Below, piece by piece: positions 7,901-14,211 of a DNA stretch of 27,422 bases. Origin of the DNA: Acidobacteriota bacterium. Its GTDB lineage: Bacteria; Acidobacteriota; Vicinamibacteria; Vicinamibacterales; CAVVIG01. A program made the position numbers and the translations under genes. The notes below the pieces were generated by a model that saw only the letters and a program-made list of their open reading frames with translations, searched no databases and was not told the DNA's origin. The stretch lies in the NCBI GenBank assembly GCA_016195295.1, contig JACPZV010000071.1, forward strand, positions 1-27,422, in the 5' to 3' direction. Numbering within the stretch: position 1 is the stretch's first letter; the number at the start of each line of letters is the position of its first letter.

Positions 7901-8646
7901 GCGGCGCCGAGCGATCCGAAGCCGATGACGAGCGCGATCAGTTGCACCTGGCGCGACTCGGTCAGCAGCTGAAGCGCGCGTCGAAGCGTGACGCCTTCCT
8001 CGCTCTTGCGTTTCGCCGTGGCGTCCACTCCACTCGAGGCTTCCCGACCGAGGATCACGGCCACGAGCCCGGCGCACAGCGCGAGCGCGCCGGCGCTCCA
8101 GACGAGCAACGTGTTCGCGCCCACGTGTTCGATGATGAGCGCCGTCATCCCGGCGCCCGTCATCCCGCCGAGCGCGACGCCGCCGCCGACGAACCCGAAC
8201 AACCGCTTCGCTTGGCGCGGATCGTAGATGCCGTTGGCGAGCGTCCAGAACTGACTGATGAGCAGCACGCCGAGGAGCAGGCCCCACAGATAAAACGCGA
8301 CCGACACCCATTCCCCGCTCGTGCGGAAGAGCGTCCAGAACACGAGCATCATCACCGCCATCGCGGCCTGCGTGATCGGGAGCGCCCAGCGGCGCGGCAA
8401 CGCCGAGTGGAAGCGTGTGTAGCCGACCATCAGCACGCTGATGATCAGGCCGGAGCCGAAGACGACGTAGGGCACGTTGACCGCGCCGAGGCTGGCGATG
8501 AGCTTCGAGCGGGTCAGCGGCTGGATGATGTTGTAGGCCGTCATCGCGAGGAACGAGTACGCGAACATCAGCAGCGCGGTGACGCTCTCTTCGTCTCGGA
8601 CCTCGACAACCGGCGCCAGGATGCGGCGCAGCAGGGACGGGCTCAC
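4981..8646 (-). CDS. NTT/MFS-like transporter fused to HEAT repeats and cyclic-nucleotide-binding-like domains
   Basis: This 1221-residue protein has three parts. Residues 1 to about 420 hold roughly a dozen hydrophobic segments with an arrangement like ATP:ADP (NTT/TLC) translocases: EESVTALLMFAYSFLAMTAYN at the start, then QFWTLANGIYDPRQAKRLFG. Residues about 440-915 are HEAT-like helical repeats (for example DEDPEVRAAAVRTLAALR and DPRLKLTAAVALADS). The C-terminus carries two cNMP-binding-like beta barrels at about 943-1085 and 1098-1215 (each opening like HVPLFAFVSVDELFRI or DVPIFARATADELLAL). Both look degenerate in the phosphate-binding loop. The fusion suggests a transporter gated or scaffolded by a cytoplasmic sensor; the substrate is unknown. 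A short repeat is embedded near residue 605. Confidence is high for the architecture and low for the function. Confidence 0.8.
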   Translation of the reverse strand: MSPSLLRRILAPVVEVRDEESVTALLMFAYSFLAMTAYNIIQPLTRSKLIASLGAVNVPYVVFGSGLIISVLMVGYTRFHSALPRRWALPITQAAMAVMMLVFWTLFRTSGEWVSVAFYLWGLLLGVLLISQFWTLANGIYDPRQAKRLFGFVGGGVALGGMTGAGMTALIIEHVGANTLLVWSAGALALCAGLVAVILGREASSGVDATAKRKSEEGVTLRRALQLLTESRQVQLIALVIGFGSLGAALIDQQVNMAAEAMGHADNVGKFLAQIRFGLSAAAFVIQVGFTSRIHRYLGIGFALLMLPTNLGATAVAILLTTSVWAPAVATIMDRSVRYTVDKTTREVLFLPLPSELRQEVKPFVDVTVDRMSRGIGAIVILVLIQPWGLHFTWFQLSFVSLALSVAWWFMAIRAKREYLQSFRQSIERHDIKADEVRVDVADFATVETLIEELASPDDRRVLYAIDLLDALDKRNLVTPLLLHHESLRVRVRALKALAGVRPDLAERWLPAVERLLTDEDPEVRAAAVRTLAALRREGAAALVRPYLDDRDPRLKLTAAVALADSAEATDRSAAARALETLVEDPRESASDIRREVARSLSAIRNPQFRNLLIPLIYDADIDVALEAIRSAGKIGAEALFVPPLVSLLRRRALKAAARDVLVGYGEPILDVLAYFLREENEDLWVRRHLPATLARIPSPASMDLLVERLTDPDGFLRYKAVAALETLKRERPDLKCDHAPIESLVAKEAMRSCMYLSLQANLRRADPEFAARLLSSALQEKLDRGRDRIHRLLGLLYGWKDVAAARWALEHGDGRAKASAAEFLDNLLKGDLRKRVMPVVEDLPVDERVRKANVLIKSRPRDLEETVAQLVHDDDQVVSAAAIHYVEARQIDALGGDLEHALAHRDARDWSVFEAASWALASRRMSVDERRARWKEPLPAVEVVDRLRHVPLFAFVSVDELFRIVAIGHQARHEPGRRVDEPAGTAMLRCLLDGRVLVRTADRTSATEIAAPAVFGFDTVLAGAPSGDSLTAADATVVLELATEEFLTLLSANTQLAAGLFRTLIARAAPSASPSILHARARTDVRSVAPGELRAVDKVLVLQDVPIFARATADELLALAAISRDVPIAAGADLFAEGEPAAVHVMLAGSVQLQRNGAPAVFARSGDAIGVIETLGGGLAEARARGVEAGAALRIDRDALFEVLSDRIDLLRGLFSAVKV
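6813..6842. repeat. ATTGCGG tandem repeat inside the HEAT region
   Basis: Four ATTGCGG units run head to tail here with a spacing of 7-8 nt. On the coding strand they give the SAIRNPQFRN segment inside a HEAT repeat, without breaking the frame. Confidence 0.7.
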
Positions 8647-8677
8647 AGCGACGCAGTCTACCCGAACACGCGGGGAC

Positions 8678-8797
8678 TTACGTCCAGATCACGCGCACGG
8701 CGTAGGGTTCGATCGCGCGATCGTGAGACACGATCGTCAGATGGTCGACTTGAGCCTGCGCGACGAGCATGCGATCGAAAGGGTCGCCGTGGTGAAA
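8678..8797 (-). pseudogene. C-terminal fragment of a VapC-like PIN-domain toxin
   Basis: Translating the minus strand from about 8797 to the TAA at 8678-8680 gives FHHGDPFDRMLVAQAQ, then a DHLTIVSHDRAI stretch and a VIWT end. This is the typical last third of a VapC/PIN RNase, including the DPFDR motif with one of the late catalytic Asp residues. About 100 N-terminal residues with the first catalytic acids are missing, so the fragment is inactive. The homology stops abruptly at the junction with the PQQ-dehydrogenase fragment. No matching antitoxin is visible. It ends 31 nt upstream of the transporter/HEAT gene and occupies its likely promoter region. Confidence 0.75.
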
Positions 8798-9174
8798 TGG
8801 GATCGATCTATTTCAAGACCGGCGTCGAGTACAAGCCGGGCACGTACTACACGGGCGGCAGCGAGAAGCGGCTCGACGAGGAGTCGTGGGGTGCGGTGCG
8901 CGCGATCGACGTGAAGACGGGCAAACATGCATGGGATTTCGCGCTGCCGACGCCGACGTGGGCGGGCGTGATGGCGACGGCGGGCGGGCTCGTGTTCAGC
9001 GGATCGAACGAGGGCAACTTCTACGCGCTCGACGCGAGGACCGGCAAGCCGCTCTGGCAATTCCAGACCGGCGGCGCGATTCGGTCGGGCCCGATGTCGT
9101 ACTTCGCGAACGACAAACAGTACGTCGCCGTCACCGGCGGCCACGCGCTGTTTGTGTTTGCGCTGGAGGGTTGA
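8797..9174 (+). pseudogene. C-terminal fragment of a PQQ-dependent dehydrogenase
   Basis: The frame encodes the end of an eight-bladed quinoprotein dehydrogenase propeller: AIDVKTGKHAWDFALPTP, then WAGVMATAGGLVFSGSNEG and FYALDARTGKPLWQFQTGG, ending GPMSYFANDKQYVAVTGGH and VFALEG. Intact PQQ alcohol or glucose dehydrogenases are 550-700 residues and have a signal peptide. Here only about 125 residues remain and the active-site portion is gone. An ATG happens to lie at the junction (8797), but no good ribosome site precedes it. A 38-nt piece of the same gene recurs at 12535-12572. Confidence 0.8.
8942..8979. repeat. Direct repeat, copy 1 (PQQ-propeller segment)
   Basis: These 38 nt, coding for PLPTPTWAGVMAT-type sequence, are identical to 12535-12572. 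The flanking GGGATTTC (8933-8940 and 12527-12534) is also shared, with a one-base gap. Confidence 0.85.
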
Positions 9175-9244
9175 GAAGTGTGAAGTGAGAGGTCTGAAGT
9201 CTGAAGTCTTCACACTTCAGACTCCAGACTTCAGACTTGGATCG
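9175..9244. repeat. TCTGAAG repeat hairpin between convergent genes
   Basis: The gap holds only GAAGTCT/AGACTTC-type oligomers. AAGTCTGAAGTCT (9197-9209) pairs perfectly with AGACTTCAGACTT (9226-9238) across a 16-nt loop. It lies between the PQQ fragment (+) and the TonB receptor (-), so it may act as a bidirectional transcription barrier. Confidence 0.7.
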
Positions 9245-12132
9245 CTAGAACCCAAACCTCACGGTGAACTCGGCCCCGCGCGGTTGGCCGTTGCCGCCGC
9301 GCAACTTCGTCAGGACGAGGAAGTCCGTCAACCGTTGGTCGGAGGTTGGCGGGTCGAAGTTCGCCGTGTTCGCGAGGTTGAACAGCTCGAAGTTCAAGTC
9401 GATGGTTGTGCCCTTGTTCGGGCGCACCCGGTAGCTGAACTTCAAGTCGGCCTGCTGATATGTTGGCCCTCGCGCTCCGTTGCGGCCACCATCGTTGTCG
9501 GTGCAGAAGGCGTTCACACCCGTGCCGCAGTAGTGACCCGCCGGGATAGGGTCGAACAGCCTGCCGTTTCGGTCCGCATCCACTGCCGAGTTGTACAGCG
9601 TCATCGGCACTCCGGTCATGTACCGGTAGACGCCACTGACCGTCAGGCCGCGCGTCCGCGGAATCTCGACGCGACCACTGAGGACGAAGTTCTGCCGCCG
9701 GTCGCCGTTGAGCGGCCCGAAGCTGCGGTCGAGCTGCGGATCGCCGAGCACCTGGTAATCGTTGTCGAACGTCTGGTTGGCCTCGGCGTTGCCGCGCGCA
9801 TAGCCGATCGCATAGGACACGCGGGCGGCCCAGTTGTGGCTGAACCGCTTGTCGAGCATGAAGTTCACCCCGTCAAATTGCGAGGAGCCGGCGTTTTGAC
9901 GGGTGACCACGGGGTTGTTGAACGCCGAGATCCCTAACTGCTGCGCGATCCCGTTGAGGTCGGTGTAGTTGAGGCGGCCAGTCCGACTCGTATCCACGCG
10001 CAGCGCCGGGTTCAGATCGAAGTTGATCAGCTGGTCGCGGTTCCAGCTGTGAACGTAGTCGACGTTGAGGCCCATCTGCGCGGCGAGCTCTCGCTGGAAG
10101 CCTAACGTGAGCTGGTGCACGTTGGGCACGACTCGGTCCGGGTTGTCGATGAAGACCGTGCCCGTGTTGCGCCCGATCGCGCCCAACGGATAGCGCGCGT
10201 TGAGCAGCGCGCGGTTGACGACGGGGCCATTGATCAGCATCGGGTCGGTCGGCAACAGCCCGCGGCTCGGACCCGGGTCCGCCGCGTTGTTGGGAAACGA
10301 CGCCAAAAAGGACGAGCTGTAGACGCCCGTCGAGACAAACGGCGTGAGGGTCTGAAGCGTGATCTTGTCGTAGAAAATCCCGTAGCCACCCCGAATGAGC
10401 GACGTGGCGCTGCCACGCGGTTGCCACGCGAAGCCAAACCGCGGCGAGTGCTCGCGTTGTCGATCGGGCTGATCTCGATGTCGTAACGCGCGCCGAGGTT
10501 CAGGGTCAGGTTCTGCCGTTGCCACTTGTCCTGCACGAACCCCACCGCGACGTGGGTCGGCATGTAGATGTCGCTCGGGGCCGGCACTCTGATGAAGAGG
10601 CGCTCCGGGTAGGTTGACGGTACTCTCGGGTCGAACGCCCTGTCCGAGGGGAAGCTGAACCTTCCGTTCATGTCCGTCTGGTCCGGGAGACTAATGCCGG
10701 AGTGGATGTACATCACGCCGACCTTCAGATCGTGATTTCCGCCGGCCCACTGCGGCACGAACTTGGAGAACGTCTCGCCCACCTCGTACGCATCATCGAT
10801 GCGGAACAGCGCGCCGTTGTTCGGCCCATCGAAGAACGTCAGCATGCTGAGCGTGGGCGCCACATCGACCATCGCCGTGCCGTTCTGGACCTCGGGCGCG
10901 GTGAAGCCGTTCTTCTCGTGTGTGTAGCCGAACCGAACTTGATTGAACTTGTTGTTTCCGAAGATCGTGTTCCAGGAGGCGCCGGTCGTCCTGTCGATGT
11001 CGAACTCCTGATCTCGTCCCGCAGGCGTCTCCGTCCTGCCGAGGCGGTTAAACGTCGGCGAGTACTCGACCAGATAGCGCGCGCTCCACGTGTTGCTGGC
11101 GTTGATCTGCTGGTCGAACCGAATCGTGTGATTCCACAGGAGCATGGTCTGCGTGTTCGTGTAGTTCAGCTCCGGCCGGTTGACAAAGACCGCGCTGCGC
11201 CCTTCGTCAAAGACGATGCGGTCCAGGCCGTAGAAGAAGTGCGCCTTGTCCTTCTTGATGGGCCCGCCGATCGTGCCCCCCCAGTCCTTCTGCGCCGACT
11301 GAGGCTTGGTGAGGTTGTTCTGCGCGACGAAGAAGTCCGGCGCCGTGACCGCATCGCCGGTGTAACTGTCGAACAGGGCGCCATGAAAGGTGTTCGTCCC
11401 CTGCTTCGTGATGACGTTGATGACCGCCCCGGCCGTGCGGCCGAACTCGGCGTCGTACTGGTTCGTCAGGACCTGGAACTCCTGCACCGACTCGAGCGCC
11501 GGGCGAACCTGGCTGCCGCACGCGGAGCCGAGGTAGTCGTCGTTGTTCCCGCCGCCATCGATGGAGAAGTTGCCGCTCCGGTTGCTTCCGCCACCGACGA
11601 TCAACGATTCACAGGCGAACGAGGCGCTCGACGACTGAATCTGGATGCCGGGCAGCACGGCGACCGCGAACATCCAGTCCTTGTTCGCGATTGGCACAGA
11701 CTCCAGCTCGGCCCGGGCGATATTGCCGCCGATCTGCTTTGATGTCACGTCGACGACCGGCGACTCCCCTGTCACGGTGATGCTCTCCTCGACCCCGCCG
11801 ACCTTGAGCGTGATGTCGAGCGTCGACGTGTTTCCGATCAGGAGCACCAGATCCGAGTGTTCGTACTTCTTGAACCCGCTGAGATCGGCGATGACTCGAT
11901 ACGGGCCGGGCACGAGGCCTGGTACTTGGTAGGAACCATCAGCGTTACTGACGACCTGCCGAAAGATCCCAGTCTCCTGGTGTGTCGCCACGACTGTCAC
12001 GCCGGGAAGCGCGGCGCCCGACTCGTCGGTGACACGCCCCTGGACCGAAGAAAACTGGGACTGCTGCGCGAAGGCGGGGCCGACCGCCAGGGTCAGCAAC
12101 GCCACCGCCACGAGAACGGAGCTGCGACGCAT
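9245..12132 (-). pseudogene. Oar-like TonB-dependent receptor, one apparent frameshift
   Basis: This is an outer-membrane TonB-dependent receptor of the Oar/carboxypeptidase-regulatory-like type. It begins with a signal peptide (MRRSSVLVAVALL, cleavage near AFA-QQ at 22/23). A CarboxypepD_reg-like domain follows (GRVTDESGAALPGVTVVATH, residues about 29-105), then a plug (ESITVTGESPVVDV, and GGGSNRSGNFSIDGGGNNDD) and a barrel. It ends in the typical aromatic terminus VRFGF. The start at 12132 has a strong GGAGG ribosome site. The frame breaks between about 10451 and 10462: upstream it reads GARYDIEISPID, while HSPRFGFAWQPRG continues in another frame. The span is not a multiple of three. This is a recent mutation or an assembly error, because no other lesion is visible. 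Confidence 0.85.
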
Positions 12133-12239
12133 GTTCCGACCTCCTCCCGACAGCCTTCTTGCGTCCTTCGTCGTGTCGGGTTCGACGAGGTTGTCCTGCT
12201 TCACGAAGAAACCCCGCAACAAGATGTGGATGTGGCCTT

Positions 12240-12259
12240 CTCGAGCGGACGCGCTCGAG
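12240..12259. promoter_or_regulatory. Hairpin in the TonB receptor leader
   Basis: CTCGAGCG (12240-12247) pairs perfectly with CGCTCGAG (12252-12259) across a 4-nt loop. It lies in the roughly 230-nt untranslated leader between the putative promoter and the start codon, so it may influence mRNA stability or translation. Confidence 0.4.
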
Positions 12260-12371
12260 CCCGCGAGACGGTGAGAAGTAGACGGGCGGCCGGACGACCA
12301 GGACATTTGTTCACGTCGGGGTGTCCTCCTCGATGAACGACGGTCGACTCGGATACTTCGTTTGTAAAGGG

Positions 12372-12399
12372 ACTATAGCACCGCGGGATCCACTGTTAA
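12372..12399 (-). promoter_or_regulatory. Sigma70-type promoter for the TonB receptor
   Basis: On the minus strand, TTAACA (5 of 6 matches) and TATAGT (5 of 6) are 16 nt apart, and TGC before the -10 makes it an extended -10. It lies in an unusually AT-rich patch. The inferred transcript starts near 12365, leaving about 233 nt of leader before the receptor ATG. Confidence 0.65.
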
Positions 12400-12459
12400 G
12401 AAAATTATCAAAATGGACGCAGCGGACCAATCGTGCCGTCTGGTTTTTTGGATCGTTAC

Positions 12460-12508
12460 GTTTGCTTACGATGTGCGGCGCTACGGTTTGCTTACGATGC
12501 GCGGCGCT
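12460..12508. repeat. 23-nt tandem direct repeat
   Basis: GTTTGCTTACGATGYGCGG plus GCT occurs at 12460-12482 and 12486-12508 with one base difference. The surrounding 12400-12526 holds no recognisable gene. Confidence 0.75.
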
Positions 12509-12526
12509 TCGGCAGCCACAGCGATA

Positions 12527-12572
12527 GGGATTTCCGCTGCCGACGCCGACGTGGGCGGGCGTGATGGCGACG
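12527..12572 (+). pseudogene. Direct repeat, copy 2: fragment of PQQ dehydrogenase
   Basis: The stretch matches 8933-8979 apart from one missing base, with 38 nt (12535-12572) identical. It encodes PLPTPTWAGVMATSG and then diverges at once. It abuts the TonB remnant on the other strand. It is far too short to function and marks a rearrangement. Confidence 0.8.
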
Positions 12573-12726
12573 TCGGGCGCAGCCAGGCTGAGCCATCGCC
12601 GTAGGTGGTGTTGGGCCAAAGCACGGTGCTCGTGTTCAGCGCGTTGTAGACGTCGAAGTTGACCTGGAACCGGCCTCGGGGCGTTCGGATAATCTTCGTG
12701 AGTCGCACGTCAAGCTGGTTGATCCG
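12571..12726 (-). pseudogene. C-terminal remnant of a second TonB receptor
   Basis: The minus strand reads [15 protein letters not shown], then FQVNFDVYNALNTSTVL and NTTYGDGSAWLRPT. This is typical of the last barrel strands of acidobacterial Oar-like receptors and clearly of a different subtype from the receptor at 9245-12132. Nothing upstream of RINQ belongs to a receptor, because that DNA is the end of the S24-type regulator. The natural end is replaced by the PQQ fragment, so both borders are truncated. Confidence 0.75.
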
Positions 12727-13546
12727 GTAGAACCTCAAGACATTCAGCAATGACCTGCAGCTGGTCCCCGTCAGGGTCATTCAGTTCAATCGGCGAGAAC
12801 TTCGGGTTGTTCGGCCTGAGCGTGATCCTCGAGTGGCGCCACGATCCGTCCACGTGAATTTTCTCGCTCTCGTAGCGTTTGACAGTGTAGCGCTCGCCCG
12901 TTTCAGAATCGGCGGTGTCACGCAGTTGGACGAGCACGGTTTTCCCTCGTCTTGTCCCGACGACGGGCGCGGCGAACAAGCAGAACGCGCCGTCGGGAAT
13001 TGCCGGCTCCATGGATGTGCCGACGACTTGAGCCACGAACATTCCCGGGCGTAAGCGTCGTTTGGAGGTGATCTCGACCCATTCCCATTTGTCGTCTTCG
13101 ACGTGTTGCGGATCGCTGAACGCTCCCGCCGCGGCTTTGAGCGAGACCAGCGGCACGCACGTGACGTAGCGATCCGCGCGGCGAGGCAGAACAATCCTCA
13201 GTGCCGGCCCGCGAGAGCCCCCGGTGGCAGTGACGCTGGCTGGCATGGCTTCGGCGCCGCGCGGACGGGCGGCTGGCAGTCTGCGGCGCCTCGCTTTATC
13301 GGCATGTCGTGGGTTTGCGCGCAGGCGCGCCTCGCTGACGTCAGCAAACAGCTCGGAAAGCGGGATGCCGAACCCCTTGGCCAAGCGGGTGAGCGTGCTA
13401 AGGCTGATGTTGTATTGGCCACGCTCAATCCCGCTGATGTGCGTCCAATGCAGATCGGACCGTTCAGCGAGCTGCTCCTGCGAGATCTTCAACCCGGTTC
13501 GCAGCTCCCGCACACGTCGCCCAAGGGCCCGTCGCAGATTGTCCAC
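12710..13546 (-). CDS. XRE/S24 (LexA/CI-like) transcriptional repressor
   Basis: The 278-residue protein has an N-terminal XRE helix-turn-helix (residues about 10-65: [19 protein letters not shown], then [20 protein letters not shown]). A basic linker follows, then a C-terminal S24 peptidase-like domain. Landmarks are a possible Ala-Gly self-cleavage site in KAAAGAF (about 136-140), the catalytic serine in [13 protein letters not shown] (about 176) and the lysine in YTVKRYE (about 220). Such proteins repress target genes and inactivate themselves after RecA-type damage signals, or through related cues. The start is a GTG at 13546, which lies inside an 8-bp inverted repeat, suggesting autoregulation. 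The last few residues overlap the TonB remnant, so the original stop may have been replaced. Confidence 0.85.
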   Translation of the reverse strand: MDNLRRALGRRVRELRTGLKISQEQLAERSDLHWTHISGIERGQYNISLSTLTRLAKGFGIPLSELFADVSEARLRANPRHADKARRRRLPAARPRGAEAMPASVTATGGSRGPALRIVLPRRADRYVTCVPLVSLKAAAGAFSDPQHVEDDKWEWVEITSKRRLRPGMFVAQVVGTSMEPAIPDGAFCLFAAPVVGTRRGKTVLVQLRDTADSETGERYTVKRYESEKIHVDGSWRHSRITLRPNNPKFSPIELNDPDGDQLQVIAECLEVLPDQPA

Positions 13547-13563
13547 GACTGAAAATCGTGGAC
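13541..13563. promoter_or_regulatory. Inverted repeat over the repressor start codon
   Basis: GTCCACGA (13541-13548) and TCGTGGAC (13556-13563) form a perfect 8-bp dyad with a 7-nt spacer that includes the GTG start of the repressor. It is a good candidate for an autoregulatory operator. Confidence 0.5.
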
Positions 13564-13582
13564 GGAATGCTCGACGGCGACC

Positions 13583-13598
13583 ATAGAAGCTGTTCTAT
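13583..13598. promoter_or_regulatory. LexA-like dyad in the divergent intergenic region
   Basis: ATAGAAGCTGTTCTAT is a perfect 6-bp dyad with a 4-nt centre. It overlaps TATACT (13596-13601), a possible -10 for the plus-strand gene, though I found no clear -35. It lies between the repressor and the RHH-like gene and is a candidate binding site for the S24-type regulator. Confidence 0.5.
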
Positions 13599-13659
13599 AC
13601 TACGCTGGTCATCTTGGCTCACGCGAGGTCGAACATCAAGCGGTATCCTGAAAGCCCCG

Positions 13660-14070
13660 ATGTATCACCGCCAAGTCGGCCGTCGACGCGGGAAGGAACC
13701 ACGGCGCCGGGGAACCATCGAGGCCTCCAAGGACGATTCCTACGTGATCGCGATCGACCACGTGAGGCACAAGCCGTTCTCGGAAGCGCAATTTAATCAG
13801 TTCGCCCAGCAGGTGCTCAATGTGTTGCAACGGGCGACGGCGAGCCGCTGCCGACCCCACGATCGTTCGATTGACGCGTTGTTGCTGGAGGAGATCCCCG
13901 GCGATCTCTGGGAAAAGCTCAAGAATCGCGCCGAGCACGACGCTGTCGTCCATGGGCGCGGCGCCGCTCGAGTTCACGACGTGGTCCTGCGTCTGCTGCG
14001 GGCGTACGCTCACGTTGGCCTGCAGCCGATCGAAACGCTCAGCCATCATCCCCTTCCGCCGGCCGAGTAG
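13660..14070 (+). CDS. Small protein with ribbon-helix-helix-like C-terminus
   Basis: The 136-residue protein begins with a very basic stretch (MYHRQVGRRRGKEPRRRG). A hydrophilic middle follows (DDSYVIAIDHVRHKPFSEAQF). The C-terminal segment IPGDLWEKLKNRAEHDAV and VHDVVLRLLRAYA resembles the strand-helix-helix pattern of Arc/MetJ proteins that read IP.ELW..LK.RA. I therefore infer a DNA-binding protein, but the family is not certain. I preferred the ATG at 13660 to an earlier ATG at 13558, which would add 34 atypical residues and run into the inverted repeat. It is divergent from the S24-type repressor and shares its regulatory region. Confidence 0.55.
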   Translation: MYHRQVGRRRGKEPRRRGTIEASKDDSYVIAIDHVRHKPFSEAQFNQFAQQVLNVLQRATASRCRPHDRSIDALLLEEIPGDLWEKLKNRAEHDAVVHGRGAARVHDVVLRLLRAYAHVGLQPIETLSHHPLPPAE

Positions 14071-14135
14071 TCGCACGGCGCGGCGATATCGTCCTGACCG
14101 TTCGCAAGGCCAATTGAGCCAGGCTGTCTAATGCA

Positions 14136-14154
14136 CGCCGCATGAGCTGCGGCG
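14136..14154 (-). terminator. Hairpin after the nuo operon
   Basis: CGCCGCA (14136-14142) pairs with TGCGGCG (14148-14154) around a 5-nt loop, 58 nt downstream of the nuoN stop. There is no T tract, so it is at best a weak intrinsic terminator. The rest of 14071-14211 holds no recognisable gene. Confidence 0.35.
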
Positions 14155-14211
14155 CTCCCGATGCACTCAGGTCAGCACGGCCAGATGAGCGCGCAGGCGG
14201 CAGGGGTACCT

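Noticed and set aside
6823..9174. Plus-strand open frame of 783 codons opposite the transporter/HEAT gene
   Set aside because: Only its last 125 codons (from 8797) show protein-family similarity. The rest is antisense composition, so I kept only the PQQ fragment.
10440..10470. Programmed frameshift in the TonB receptor
   Set aside because: I see no slippery heptamer or downstream pseudoknot signal. A mutation or sequencing error is simpler.
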